Source of the DNA: an uncultured Comamonas sp.
GTDB taxonomy: Bacteria > Pseudomonadota > Gammaproteobacteria > Burkholderiales > Burkholderiaceae_C
Length of the DNA stretch: 45,001 nt
Direction: 5' to 3'
NCBI GenBank assembly: GCA_947306475.1
Contig: CAMZGS010000015.1
Span: 1-45,001 of the forward strand
Under the pieces are notes generated by a model. That model was not told the DNA's origin. It was given only the letters and a program-made list of their open reading frames with translations, and ran no database searches. Numbering within the stretch: the first letter of the stretch is position 1; the number at the start of each line of letters is the position of its first letter. Positions 32,802 to 45,001 of the stretch are shown here, one piece after another. A program made the translations under genes and the position numbers.

Positions 32802-32837
32802 GAGCTGTCAGCGCTTGCTGCATAAGCGTTTCAAGCC
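32802..32837. repeat. Palindromic interspersed repeat, glnK leader
   Basis: GAGCTGTCAGCGCTT and AAGCGTTTCAAGCC form imperfect inverted arms around GCTGCAT, part of the same AT-rich repeat family. It sits between the NtrC-like site and the sigma-54 promoter of glnK, where it could affect DNA looping. Confidence 0.5.
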
Positions 32838-32859
32838 AAAAACGCTTTAAACAAAAAAC

Positions 32860-32877
32860 TTGGCATGACTTGTGCTT
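32860..32877 (+). promoter_or_regulatory. Sigma-54 promoter of glnK-amtB
   Basis: TTGGCATGACTTGTGCTT has GG at 32862-32863 and GC at 32874-32875, ten bases apart. The predicted start near 32887 leaves a 30-base leader before glnK. Confidence 0.88.
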
Positions 32878-32907
32878 ACAGGTGTTCATCCATTCACCGC
32901 AGCATAG

Positions 32908-33255
<348 letters not shown>

Positions 33256-33308
33256 CCACGCAGCCCCTTCCCCTCCCTGTCAAGCAACCCCTCATGCAAG
33301 AGACCACC

Positions 33309-34649
33309 ATGACAAAGACACTTCCCGCCTTCGCTCTGGGGCTGGGCCTGCTGGCCACGGCAACCGGCGTTTCTGCCCAAGAGGCTGCGGCCATTGCCGA
33401 GGCTGCCCCCGCCGCCGCAGAGGCCGTGGCAACCATCGACTCGGGCGACACAGCCTGGATGCTCACCTCCACCATGCTGGTGATCCTGATGGTCACCCCC
33501 GGCCTGGCCCTGTTCTACGGCGGCCTGGTGCGCAGCAAGAACATGCTGTCCGTGCTGGCGCAGGTGTTCACCATCTTTGCCCTGATCACCGTGTTGTGGG
33601 CCGTTTATGGCTTTTCGCTGGCCTTTGGTGGCGAAGGGCTGTTCTACGGCAACTTCAGCAAGGTGTTCCTGCTGGGCATCACGCCCGACACCGTATCGGC
33701 CGCGCTGAGCACGATTCCCGAGTTTGTGTTCGTCGCCTTCCAATCGACCTTTGCCGCCATCACCGTGGCGCTGATCGTCGGTGCCTTTGCCGAGCGCGCC
33801 AGGTTCTCGGCCGTGATGATCTTCTCGGTGCTGTGGTTCACCTTCAGCTACATCCCCATGGCACACATGGTCTGGGGCGGTGGCCTGCTGGCCGAAGACG
33901 GCGCCCTGGACTTTGCCGGCGGCACCGTGGTGCACATCAACGCCGCCGTGGCCGGTCTGGTCGGCGCCTACATGGTGGGCAAGCGCATCGGCTATGGCCG
34001 TGAAGCGCTGCCGCCGCACAGCCTGACGCTGACCATGGTCGGTGCGTCGCTGCTGTGGGTGGGCTGGTTTGGCTTCAACGCCGGTTCTGCCGGTGCCGCC
34101 AACGGCATTGCCGGCCTGGCCTTCATCAACACCATCCTGACCACGGGCGCTGCCACGCTGTCCTGGCTGGTGGCCGAGAGCCTGCACAAGGGCAAGGCCT
34201 CCATGCTGGGCGCTGCCTCGGGCGCTGTGGCCGGTCTGGTGACCATCACCCCCGCTGCCGGCTTTGTCGGCCCGATGGGCGCCATCGTCATGGGCCTGAT
34301 CGCCGGCCCGCTGTGCCTGTGGGGCGTCTCGGGTCTGAAGCGCCTGCTGCGCGTGGACGATGTGTGCGACGTGTTTGGCGTGCACGGCGTGGGCGGCATT
34401 GTCGGCGCCATCCTGACCGGCGTGTTCTGCTCCTCCACCCTGGGCGGCGTGGAACCCGATGGCTTCAACATGGCCGCCCAGGTGTGGGTGCAGTTCAAGA
34501 GCGTGATCGTCACCGTGGTGTGGTGCGCCGTGGTCTCGGTGCTGTGCTTCAAGGCGGCCGATCTGCTGGTGGGTCTGCGCGTCTCGGAAGAGGACGAACG
34601 CGAGGGCCTGGACATTTCCGCCCACGGCGAACGTGCCTATGTGCACTAA
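33309..34649 (+). CDS. amtB: Ammonium transporter AmtB
   Basis: A 446-residue Amt/Rh channel. A cleavable signal peptide (about residues 1-22, ending TGVSA) is followed by eleven membrane helices. Family motifs include LVILMVTPGLALFYGGLVR, the twin-His pore regions around VVHINAAVAGLVGA and FGVHGVGGIVGAIL, and the SFSxIPMAHMVW-like segment FSYIPMAHMVWGGG. It imports ammonium under limitation and is closed by GlnK. I prefer the ATG at 33309 (AGAG upstream, standard signal peptide) over one at 33294. A strong terminator follows. Confidence 0.94.
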   Translation: MTKTLPAFALGLGLLATATGVSAQEAAAIAEAAPAAAEAVATIDSGDTAWMLTSTMLVILMVTPGLALFYGGLVRSKNMLSVLAQVFTIFALITVLWAVYGFSLAFGGEGLFYGNFSKVFLLGITPDTVSAALSTIPEFVFVAFQSTFAAITVALIVGAFAERARFSAVMIFSVLWFTFSYIPMAHMVWGGGLLAEDGALDFAGGTVVHINAAVAGLVGAYMVGKRIGYGREALPPHSLTLTMVGASLLWVGWFGFNAGSAGAANGIAGLAFINTILTTGAATLSWLVAESLHKGKASMLGAASGAVAGLVTITPAAGFVGPMGAIVMGLIAGPLCLWGVSGLKRLLRVDDVCDVFGVHGVGGIVGAILTGVFCSSTLGGVEPDGFNMAAQVWVQFKSVIVTVVWCAVVSVLCFKAADLLVGLRVSEEDEREGLDISAHGERAYVH

Positions 34650-34713
34650 GCACCATTAGGGAGCAGCCTGTGCACTAGCGCACCACCTACGGCCCCTGGC
34701 CGCCGCTTCCCGC

Positions 34714-34754
34714 AGAGCGCGCATGCCCAATACGGAGCATGCGCGCTCTTTTTT
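34714..34754 (+). terminator. Rho-independent terminator of glnK-amtB
   Basis: A perfect 13-base stem, AGAGCGCGCATGC (34714-34726) with GCATGCGCGCTCT (34737-34749), is followed by TTTTTT. It abuts the NtrC site of gltB. Confidence 0.93.
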
Positions 34755-34773
34755 GGTGCACTGCCCTGGTGCA
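34754..34773 (+). promoter_or_regulatory. NtrC-like site upstream of gltB
   Basis: TGCACTGCCCTGGTGCA (34757-34773) matches 12 of 14 defined bases of the NtrC dyad, with a perfect right half. A further TGGTGCA half site overlaps its left side (34754-34760). It is about 75-90 bases upstream of the sigma-54 promoter. Confidence 0.7.
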
Positions 34774-34844
34774 ATGCCCCAGCCTGGTCGGCCATGCACA
34801 CCTGTGCAGCCCGGGAAATTGCTGGCTTTACAAGGAGTTTCCAG

Positions 34845-34862
34845 TTGGCACGGCTTTTGCTT
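34845..34862 (+). promoter_or_regulatory. Sigma-54 promoter of gltBD
   Basis: TTGGCACGGCTTTTGCTT has GG at 34847-34848 and GC at 34859-34860. It differs by one base from the glnA promoter. Transcription should start near 34872, 45 bases before gltB. Confidence 0.9.
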
Positions 34863-34916
34863 CAGCATGGGAAAGAACCCTTTTTTTCCATTCGCAGCAA
34901 CAAAGTGGCCACCTAT

Positions 34917-39614
<4,698 letters not shown>

Positions 39615-39650
39615 GCACAGCAAACCAGCAGCAAACAAGGAATATCCATC

Positions 39651-41105
39651 ATGGGAAAAGTCACAGGATTTTTGGAATTTGCACGCATTGAAGAAAGCAG
39701 CGAATGCGTGCCACAGCGCCTGCGCCACTACAAGGAGTTCGTGCACGGCCTCACCCCCGCCCAGGCGCACCAGCAAAGCGCGCGCTGCATGGACTGCGGC
39801 ACGCCCTTCTGCCACAACGGCTGCCCGGTGAACAACGTCATTCCGGACTTCAACGACCTGGTCTATCGGGACGACTGGAAGCGCGCCAGCGAGGTGCTGC
39901 TGTCCACCAACAACTTCCCGGAGTTCACTGGCCGCATCTGCCCGGCACCCTGCGAAGCCGCCTGCACGCTGAACATCAACCTGCAACCTGTGGGCATCAA
40001 GTCGATTGAGCACGCCATCATCGACCGTGCCTGGGCCGAAGGCTGGATCCGCCCCCAGCCCGCCGCCCAGACCACAGGCAAGACCGTGGCCATCATCGGC
40101 TCCGGCCCCGCTGGCCTGGCCGCAGCCCAGCAGCTGGCCCGCGCCGGCCATGCGGTGACGGTGTTCGAGAAGAACGAACGCCCCGGCGGCCTGCTGCGCT
40201 ACGGCATCCCGGACTTCAAGCTGGACAAGACGCACATCGACCGGCGTGTGGCCCAGCTGGCTGCCGAGGGCGTGGTGTTCCGCACCAGCACCCTGGTGGG
40301 CTCGGCCCAGGACGCTGCCCCGGGCATGACCACCATCAGCCCCGAGGAACTGCAGGCCAGCTTCGACGCCGTGCTGCTGGCCGGCGGTGCCGAGCGCTCG
40401 CGCGACCTGCCGGTGCCCGGGCGTGAGCTGGCGGGCGTGCACTTCGCCATGGAGTACCTGCCGCAGCAAAACCGCATCAACGCCGGCGTGCAGCTGCCCC
40501 GGGCCATCAACGCCAAGGACAAGCACGTCATCGTCATCGGTGGCGGCGACACCGGCTCCGACTGCGTGGGCACCGCCAACCGCCAGGGCGCAGCCAGCGT
40601 GGTGCAGTTTGAGCTCATGCCCATGCCGCCGCAGCAGGAGAACAAGCCGCTGACCTGGCCCTACTGGCCCATCAGGCTGCGCACCTCCACCAGCCACGAA
40701 GAAGGTTGCGACCGCGAATTTGCCATCGCCACCCAGGCCTTCCACGGCGAAAACGGCCAGGTGCAAAAGCTCACCACCGTGCGCGTGGAAATGCAGGACG
40801 GCAAGCTGGTGGAAGTGGAAGGCTCCATGCAGCAGTGGCGCGCCGACCTGGTGCTGCTGGCCATGGGCTTCACCGGCCCGCAGCCGGCCCTGCTCGAAAG
40901 CCTGGGCGTGACCACCGATGCACGCGGCAATGCCCAGGCCAGCACCAGCGTCGTAGGCGGCTATGCCACCAACGTCCCCGGCGTGTTTGCCGCCGGTGAC
41001 ATGCGCCGTGGCCAGTCGCTCATCGTCTGGGCCATCCGCGAGGGCCGGCAGGCCGCCCGCGCCGTGGATGAGTTCCTGATGGGCAGCAGCCAGCTGCCCC
41101 GTTGA
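39651..41105 (+). CDS. gltD: Glutamate synthase (NADPH), small subunit
   Basis: A 484-residue GOGAT beta chain that feeds electrons from NADPH to GltB. The N-terminal region carries the cysteines for two 4Fe-4S clusters ([19 protein letters not shown] near 45-63 and [14 protein letters not shown] near 97-110). The FAD site is [18 protein letters not shown] near 146 and the NADPH site [11 protein letters not shown] near 300; the C-terminal FAD contact is [24 protein letters not shown] precedes the ATG. It is co-transcribed with gltB from the sigma-54 promoter. Confidence 0.97.
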   Translation: MGKVTGFLEFARIEESSECVPQRLRHYKEFVHGLTPAQAHQQSARCMDCGTPFCHNGCPVNNVIPDFNDLVYRDDWKRASEVLLSTNNFPEFTGRICPAPCEAACTLNINLQPVGIKSIEHAIIDRAWAEGWIRPQPAAQTTGKTVAIIGSGPAGLAAAQQLARAGHAVTVFEKNERPGGLLRYGIPDFKLDKTHIDRRVAQLAAEGVVFRTSTLVGSAQDAAPGMTTISPEELQASFDAVLLAGGAERSRDLPVPGRELAGVHFAMEYLPQQNRINAGVQLPRAINAKDKHVIVIGGGDTGSDCVGTANRQGAASVVQFELMPMPPQQENKPLTWPYWPIRLRTSTSHEEGCDREFAIATQAFHGENGQVQKLTTVRVEMQDGKLVEVEGSMQQWRADLVLLAMGFTGPQPALLESLGVTTDARGNAQASTSVVGGYATNVPGVFAAGDMRRGQSLIVWAIREGRQAARAVDEFLMGSSQLPR

Positions 41106-41132
41106 TTGCCCGGCAGGGATGCTCCCAATCCA

Positions 41133-41212
41133 ATAGCTGCTTCCGCCGGTTTTGATTGGGTTTTATGTTGATTTCTATCTGAAACCCGCTAAAAGCAAGC
41201 ACTAGCAGCTAT
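41133..41212. repeat. Palindromic interspersed repeat (80 bp) acting as possible terminator of gltBD
   Basis: The ends ATAGCTGCT (41133-41141) and AGCAGCTAT (41204-41212) are perfectly inverted; the middle is imperfect. Seven T follow directly (41212-41218), so on the plus strand it could terminate gltBD transcripts. It has the same length and ends as the copy at 3286-3365 and lies in the 147-base gltD-dapL gap. Confidence 0.65.
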
Positions 41213-41252
41213 TTTTTTCAAGAACACGACCCTTTCAGACTCCAAGGCACGC

Positions 41253-42476
41253 ATGATCCGCATCAACTCCCACTACCAAAAGCTGCAAGCCAGCTACCTG
41301 TTTGCCGACATTGCCCGGCGCGTAGCTGCCTTTCAGGCCCGGAACCCGCAGCAAAGCCTGATCCGCCTGGGCATTGGCGACGTCACCCAGCCGCTGCCCG
41401 CCGCCTGCATTGCCGCCCTGCACAAGGCCACCGACGAGATGGCCAACGCCAGCAGCTTCCGTGGCTACGGCCCCGAACAGGGCTACGACTTCCTGCGCGA
41501 AGCCATTGCCGCCTACGACTTCCGCGCCCGTGGCGCCCAGGTCGATGCCGATGAAATCTTCGTCAGCGACGGCGCTAAGTCCGACACCGGCAACATCCAG
41601 GAAATCTTCGCCCAGGACGTGCGCGTGGCCATCCCCGATCCGGTCTATCCCGTCTATGTGGACACCAACGTCATGGCCGGACGCACCGAGGCCGCCCAGG
41701 ATGGCCGCTACCCCGGCTTTGTCTATCTGGACAGCACCGCTGCCAACGGCTACGTGCCCGCCCTGCCCAGCGAGCCGGTGGATCTGATCTACCTGTGCTT
41801 CCCCAACAACCCCACCGGTGCCACCGCCACGCGCGCGCAACTGGCCGCCTGGGTGGAATACGCCCGCCAGAACCGCGCGCTGATCCTGTTCGATGCGGCG
41901 TACGAAGCCTTCATCCGCGACCCGGACATCCCCCACTCCATCTACGAAATCCCCGGCGCACGCGAAGTGGCGATTGAGTTCCGCAGCTTCTCCAAGACCG
42001 CCGGCTTCACCGGCCTGCGCTGCGCCTACACCGTGGTGCCCAAGGAGTGCATGGCCTGGGACGACAGCGGCCAGGCCGTGCCCCTGCACGCGCTGTGGAC
42101 GCGCCGCCACACCACCAAGTTCAACGGCGTCTCCTACCCCGTGCAGCGCGCCGCCGAAGCGGTGTACAGCCCCGAAGGCCAGCAGCAGGTGCACGCCCTG
42201 GTCGATGGCTACCTGGCCAACGCCCGCACCATCCGCAGCGCCTTCGAGAGCATGGGCTTTGCCTGCACCGGCGGTGTCAACGCCCCCTACGTCTGGATCG
42301 ACACCCAGCGCGATGCCTGGGAGTTCTTCGACCTGCTGCTCACCCGCGCAGGCGTGGTCTGCACCCCCGGCATCGGTTTTGGCCGCTGCGGCCAGCAGCA
42401 CGTGCGCATCAGTGCCTTCAACAGCGCCGCGCAGGTGGAGCAGGCCCTGCAACGCATCACCCGCGCCCTGAGCTAG
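41253..42476 (+). CDS. dapL: LL-diaminopimelate aminotransferase
   Basis: A 407-residue class I/II PLP enzyme that turns tetrahydrodipicolinate and glutamate into LL-diaminopimelate and 2-oxoglutarate in one step. It carries the DapL-specific pattern: [65 protein letters not shown], the PLP lysine (about 248) in [25 protein letters not shown] and [24 protein letters not shown] and the YGPEQG loop separate it from aspartate aminotransferases. AAGG lies six bases before the ATG. It heads an operon with nadE and dapF, which supports the lysine/peptidoglycan role. Confidence 0.92.
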   Translation: MIRINSHYQKLQASYLFADIARRVAAFQARNPQQSLIRLGIGDVTQPLPAACIAALHKATDEMANASSFRGYGPEQGYDFLREAIAAYDFRARGAQVDADEIFVSDGAKSDTGNIQEIFAQDVRVAIPDPVYPVYVDTNVMAGRTEAAQDGRYPGFVYLDSTAANGYVPALPSEPVDLIYLCFPNNPTGATATRAQLAAWVEYARQNRALILFDAAYEAFIRDPDIPHSIYEIPGAREVAIEFRSFSKTAGFTGLRCAYTVVPKECMAWDDSGQAVPLHALWTRRHTTKFNGVSYPVQRAAEAVYSPEGQQQVHALVDGYLANARTIRSAFESMGFACTGGVNAPYVWIDTQRDAWEFFDLLLTRAGVVCTPGIGFGRCGQQHVRISAFNSAAQVEQALQRITRALS

Positions 42477-42507
42477 CCCCCTCAACACCCCCGCAAGGAG
42501 TTGACCC

Positions 42508-43410
42508 ATGCCATTTGCCCACGCACCCAGCCCAGCCGGCGGCGCTGCGTCCGAGGCGCAGGACCGGCGCCTGCGCCTGCACCCGCGCCAGGCGGCCATC
42601 ATGGCAGCACTGACCGTCACCCCACCCTTTGCCAACGACGCGGCGGTGGCCGCCGAGGCGCAGCGGCGCCAGTCCTTCCTGGAAGAGCAGCTGCAAGCCA
42701 GCGGCCTGCACACCCTGGTGCTGGGCATCAGCGGCGGCGTCGATTCGCTGGTGGCCGGGCGCCTGGCGCAACTGGCCGTGCAAGCGCTGCGCCAGCGCAC
42801 GGGCGATGCGCGCTACCGCTTCATCGCCATGCGCCTGCCCTACCGCACCCAGCACGATGAAGCCGACGCGCGCGCCGCGCTGGCCTTCATCCGCGCAGAC
42901 GAAACCCACACCGTGGACATCGAAGACTCCGTGCAAGGTCTGGCCAGGCAACTGCCCCCCTTGCAGGAGCTGCCCGATGCGCGGCGCGACTTCGTGCTGG
43001 GCAACATCAAGGCACGCATGCGCATGGTGGCGCAATACGCCCTGGCCAACGCACGCAACGGCCTGGTCATCGGCACCGACCACGCTGCCGAAGCCGTCAT
43101 GGGCTTTTTCACCAAGTTTGGCGATGGTGCCTGCGATCTGGCCCCCCTCTCTGGCCTGGTCAAGGGCCAGGTGCGCGCCATCGCCACCCACCTGGGCGCC
43201 CCCGCCGCCCTGGTCAACAAGACCCCCACTGCCGACTTGGAAGACCTGGCCCCCGGCCGCCCCGACGAGGCAGCCCACGGCCTGCGCTACCAGCAGATCG
43301 ATGACTTCCTGCACGGCCGTCTGATCGATGAAGCCACCTTGCAGCGCATCGTCACCGCCTACGAGGCCAGCGCCCACAAGCGCGCCCTGCCTGTCACCCC
43401 TGGAGCATGA
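42508..43410 (+). CDS. nadE: Ammonia-dependent NAD synthetase
   Basis: A 300-residue NadE that amidates nicotinate adenine dinucleotide to NAD with ammonia and ATP. The PP-loop GISGGVDS lies near residue 73, and [20 protein letters not shown] and [16 protein letters not shown] mark the active site and dimer. No glutaminase domain is present, so free ammonia is the donor. AAGGAG seven bases before the ATG at 42508 supports a longer N-terminus (about 30 residues before MAALTV). It sits between dapL (31 bases) and dapF (stop overlaps the first possible dapF ATG), an unusual placement. Confidence 0.93.
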   Translation: MPFAHAPSPAGGAASEAQDRRLRLHPRQAAIMAALTVTPPFANDAAVAAEAQRRQSFLEEQLQASGLHTLVLGISGGVDSLVAGRLAQLAVQALRQRTGDARYRFIAMRLPYRTQHDEADARAALAFIRADETHTVDIEDSVQGLARQLPPLQELPDARRDFVLGNIKARMRMVAQYALANARNGLVIGTDHAAEAVMGFFTKFGDGACDLAPLSGLVKGQVRAIATHLGAPAALVNKTPTADLEDLAPGRPDEAAHGLRYQQIDDFLHGRLIDEATLQRIVTAYEASAHKRALPVTPGA

Positions 43411-43412
43411 CC

Positions 43413-44354
43413 ATGAGCACCACCACCCCGCCCTCTTCCACCTCCGACACCTCCGCGCCCCCCTGGCCCCTGTACTTCACCAAGATGCACGGCCTGGGCA
43501 ACGACTTCATGGTGCTGGACTGCACCCGCCACGCCATCGAGCTGCAACCCGAACACATCCGCACCCTGGCCGACCGGCACTTTGGCGTCGGTTTTGACCA
43601 GCTGCTGATGGTCGAGCCCAGCCCCGGCACAGGCATCGACTTTGGCTACCGCATCTTCAACGCCGACGGCTCGGAAGTGGAGCAATGCGGCAACGGCGCG
43701 CGCTGCTTTGCCCGCTTTGTCGTCGATCAGGGCCTGACGCAGAAGCGCCTGATCCGCGTGAAAACACGCGCCGGCGTCATCGTGCTCAACGTCACCGAGC
43801 GCGGTGACGTGCAGGTCGATATGGGCGTCCCGCGCCTGCTGCCCGGGGAAATCCCCTTCGTCGCCGCAGAAGCAGCGCTCAGCTACACCGTCGCCGTGCA
43901 GGAAGGCAGCGACGAGACGGTCGAGCTGTCCGTGGTCAACATGGGCAACCCGCACGCCGTGCTGCGCGTGGACGACGTGGACCAGGCCCCCGTGGAGCGC
44001 CTGGGCCCGCTGCTGGAGCACCACCCGCGCTTTCCCGCACGGGTGAACGTGGGCTTCATGCAGGTGCTCTCGCCCAACCACATCCGCCTGCGCGTGCATG
44101 AACGCGGCGCCGGTGAAACCCTGGCCTGCGGCACCGGCGCCTGCGCCGCCGTCGTTGCCGGGCAACGCATGGGCTGGCTGGGCCAGGAAGTCACCGTCGA
44201 TCTGCCCGGCGGGCGCCTGCACATCCGCTGGGCCGGCGAAAGCCACCCCGTCCTCATGCAAGGCCCCGCCGTGCACGTGTACGACGGCCTGTGGCTCGGC
44301 CCCGACCTGACGCGCAAAAAAGCCCTGGCCGCCCACTACGGCATGCGCCGCTGA
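43413..44354 (+). CDS. dapF: Diaminopimelate epimerase
   Basis: A 313-residue cofactor-free racemase converting LL- to meso-diaminopimelate, the precursor of lysine and peptidoglycan. Both catalytic cysteines are in place: [13 protein letters not shown] (near residue 92) and [14 protein letters not shown] (near 239). The core starts [16 protein letters not shown] after a Ser/Thr/Pro-rich extension of about 20 residues. Two ATGs are possible; 43413 is chosen because GGAG is seven bases upstream, while 43407 overlaps the nadE stop (ATGA) with almost no spacing. With DapL it makes a complete two-step route from tetrahydrodipicolinate to meso-DAP. Confidence 0.95.
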   Translation: MSTTTPPSSTSDTSAPPWPLYFTKMHGLGNDFMVLDCTRHAIELQPEHIRTLADRHFGVGFDQLLMVEPSPGTGIDFGYRIFNADGSEVEQCGNGARCFARFVVDQGLTQKRLIRVKTRAGVIVLNVTERGDVQVDMGVPRLLPGEIPFVAAEAALSYTVAVQEGSDETVELSVVNMGNPHAVLRVDDVDQAPVERLGPLLEHHPRFPARVNVGFMQVLSPNHIRLRVHERGAGETLACGTGACAAVVAGQRMGWLGQEVTVDLPGGRLHIRWAGESHPVLMQGPAVHVYDGLWLGPDLTRKKALAAHYGMRR

Positions 44355-44362
44355 AGCGCCAA

Positions 44363-44430
44363 CGCCTTGCCTCCTGCTGCGCACATGGGGCAAGGCGATG
44401 CTCGGGGCGTGACAGCGCAGACCACGCCCC
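44363..44430. other. Two hairpins after dapF
   Basis: CGCCTTGCC / GGCAAGGCG (44363-44371 and 44389-44397) and GGGGCGTG / CACGCCCC (44404-44411 and 44423-44430) form two strong stems. No T run follows either on the plus strand, so these are not clear intrinsic terminators. The atagc end of a truncated palindromic repeat follows at about 44440. Confidence 0.4.
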
Positions 44431-44795
44431 ATAAAAACAATAGCTACCTGCGCCCCGCGTCAGTACTCTCACTAATACCGACCGAATCGTCCCAAGAAAG
44501 CCTGCGCAAACAAGCCAACGCGCTGGTCGATGCCATGTCCGCCTTCCGCCTGCAAGCAGGCAAAGACAGCAGTAGCGCCGCCGCGCCCTTGCACAGCCCC
44601 GCCCCCCCGGCGCCAGCAACGCCACTGCCAACCAGCAAAAGCGCTGCAGTGGGCCAAGCTACCAAGACCCCACCAGCGGCGACGACCACCGCCAAGCGCC
44701 CGGCACTGGCTGCCGCCGCACCTGCCGCCAGCAAGCCCAAACCCGTCAGCAAAGCCGTTACCAGCACAGCTGAAGACGATTGGGAGAGCTTTTAA
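44367..44795 (+). pseudogene. 3' remnant of a methyl-accepting chemotaxis protein gene
   Basis: The frame 44367-44795 (142 codons) has no promoter or ribosome site at its apparent start. From about 44463 it reads SVLSLIPTESSQESLRKQAN then ALVDAMSAFRLQ, which is the end of an MCP signalling domain (SL-x-x-QA-x-x-LV-x-x-V-x-x-F-x-L). An Ala/Pro/Thr-rich linker of about 85 residues follows, and it ends in DDWESF, the CheR/CheB-docking type pentapeptide (xWxxF). The sensor, HAMP and nearly all of the signalling domain are missing. A half copy of the palindromic repeat lies near the breakpoint. It could be annotated as a hypothetical protein, but a deletion remnant fits best. Confidence 0.7.
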
Positions 44796-44822
44796 GCCCC
44801 CTGCCTCGCGATAGCGACCAAC

Positions 44823-44860
44823 AAAAATGCCCAAGGCCATGCAAAGCCTTGGGCATTTTT
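44823..44860. terminator. Strong, probably bidirectional terminator
   Basis: A perfect 15-base stem, AAAAATGCCCAAGGC / GCCTTGGGCATTTTT, with an 8-base loop. T runs exist on both strands. It lies 28 bases after the chemotaxis remnant and was presumably the terminator of the intact gene. Confidence 0.93.
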
Positions 44861-44950
44861 TATGGGATGGCAGCATGAAAAAATGGGCCAGCTCATAGCA
44901 AGCAATCCTCTATTTACAGCCGATCAGGATTGACAACACCGGCGCATTAG

Positions 44951-45001
44951 GGAACCTCTGCATAAATCCCCAACGCATGTGCTTGCACATGCGTGCCGGG
45001 T
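44951..45001. mobile_element. Possible left end of an insertion sequence, cut by the window edge
   Basis: GGAACCTCTGCATAAATCCC (44951-44970) resembles terminal inverted repeats of IS5-group elements in Burkholderiales. The four bases before it, TTAG, fit the YTAR target of IS5-type insertion. Just inside is a perfect palindrome, ACGCATGTGC-TT-GCACATGCGT (44973-44994). The transposase and other end would be outside the window, so this is tentative. The stretch 44861-44950 holds nothing I recognise. Confidence 0.35.

Noticed and set aside
41253..42476. Ordinary aspartate aminotransferase as identity of this gene
   Set aside because: The SDGAKSD, YGPEQG and GIGFGRCGQ motifs and the dapF linkage fit DapL; the real class I aspartate/aromatic enzyme is at 14799-16001 and looks different.

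Overview
The window looks like a chromosomal segment of a high-GC betaproteobacterium, most likely in the family Comamonadaceae (order Burkholderiales). This rests on codon use, gene families and local gene order (iscR next to uvrB, smc-zipA-ligA, glnA-ntrB-ntrC) and on a dispersed palindromic repeat with atagc...gctat ends that I associate with this family. No taxonomic marker such as 16S rRNA is present, so this is inference.

Layout. 1-231 (-): the 5' end of an unrecognised gene cut by the window edge, with a possible tiny coupled ORF upstream. 339-722 (+): a guanidine-II (mini-ykkC) riboswitch in front of a SugE/Gdx guanidinium exporter. 992-2167 (+): a membrane metallophosphoesterase. 2313-5886 (-): iscR, iscS, an aberrant iscU-like gene, iscA, dnaQ and two tandem tRNA-Val(CAC) genes ending in a terminator. 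6062-8125 (-): uvrB. 8276-14691 (+): a complete four-gene efflux operon (outer-membrane factor, HlyD-type adaptor, RbbA-like fused ABC protein, ABC-2 permease). 14799-16001 (+): an aspartate/aromatic aminotransferase with a clear terminator. 16016-19508 (-): a YgiD-like extradiol dioxygenase and a YgiQ-type radical SAM protein. 19637-27522 (-): smc, zipA, ligA and a patatin/RssA-like gene. 27812-28351 (+): an exported protein with a Tudor/agenet-like domain.

The centrepiece is the nitrogen-assimilation block at 28367-41105 (+): glnA-ntrB-ntrC, glnK-amtB and gltB-gltD. Each of the three transcription units has a recognisable sigma-54 promoter (TTGGCAYG-N4-KTGCTT) and upstream NtrC-like dyads. 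The two-component system encoded inside the first unit therefore probably controls all three: ammonium transport (AmtB), its regulation (GlnK), glutamine synthesis (GlnA) and glutamate synthesis (GltBD).

After it comes a compact dapL-nadE-dapF operon (41253-44354). It encodes LL-diaminopimelate aminotransferase, NAD synthetase and DAP epimerase, and so suggests a one-step aminotransferase route to DAP, which is unexpected in a betaproteobacterium. The window closes with the 3' remnant of a methyl-accepting chemotaxis protein gene, a strong terminator, and what looks like the terminal repeat of an insertion sequence at the edge.

The best candidates for something under-described are the dapL-nadE-dapF operon, the IscU paralogue that lacks its first cluster-ligand motif inside a shortened isc operon, the secreted Tudor-like protein, the sigma-54/NtrC control of gltBD, and the palindromic repeat family, which appears between genes, between an enhancer and its promoter, and possibly in frame inside ygiQ.
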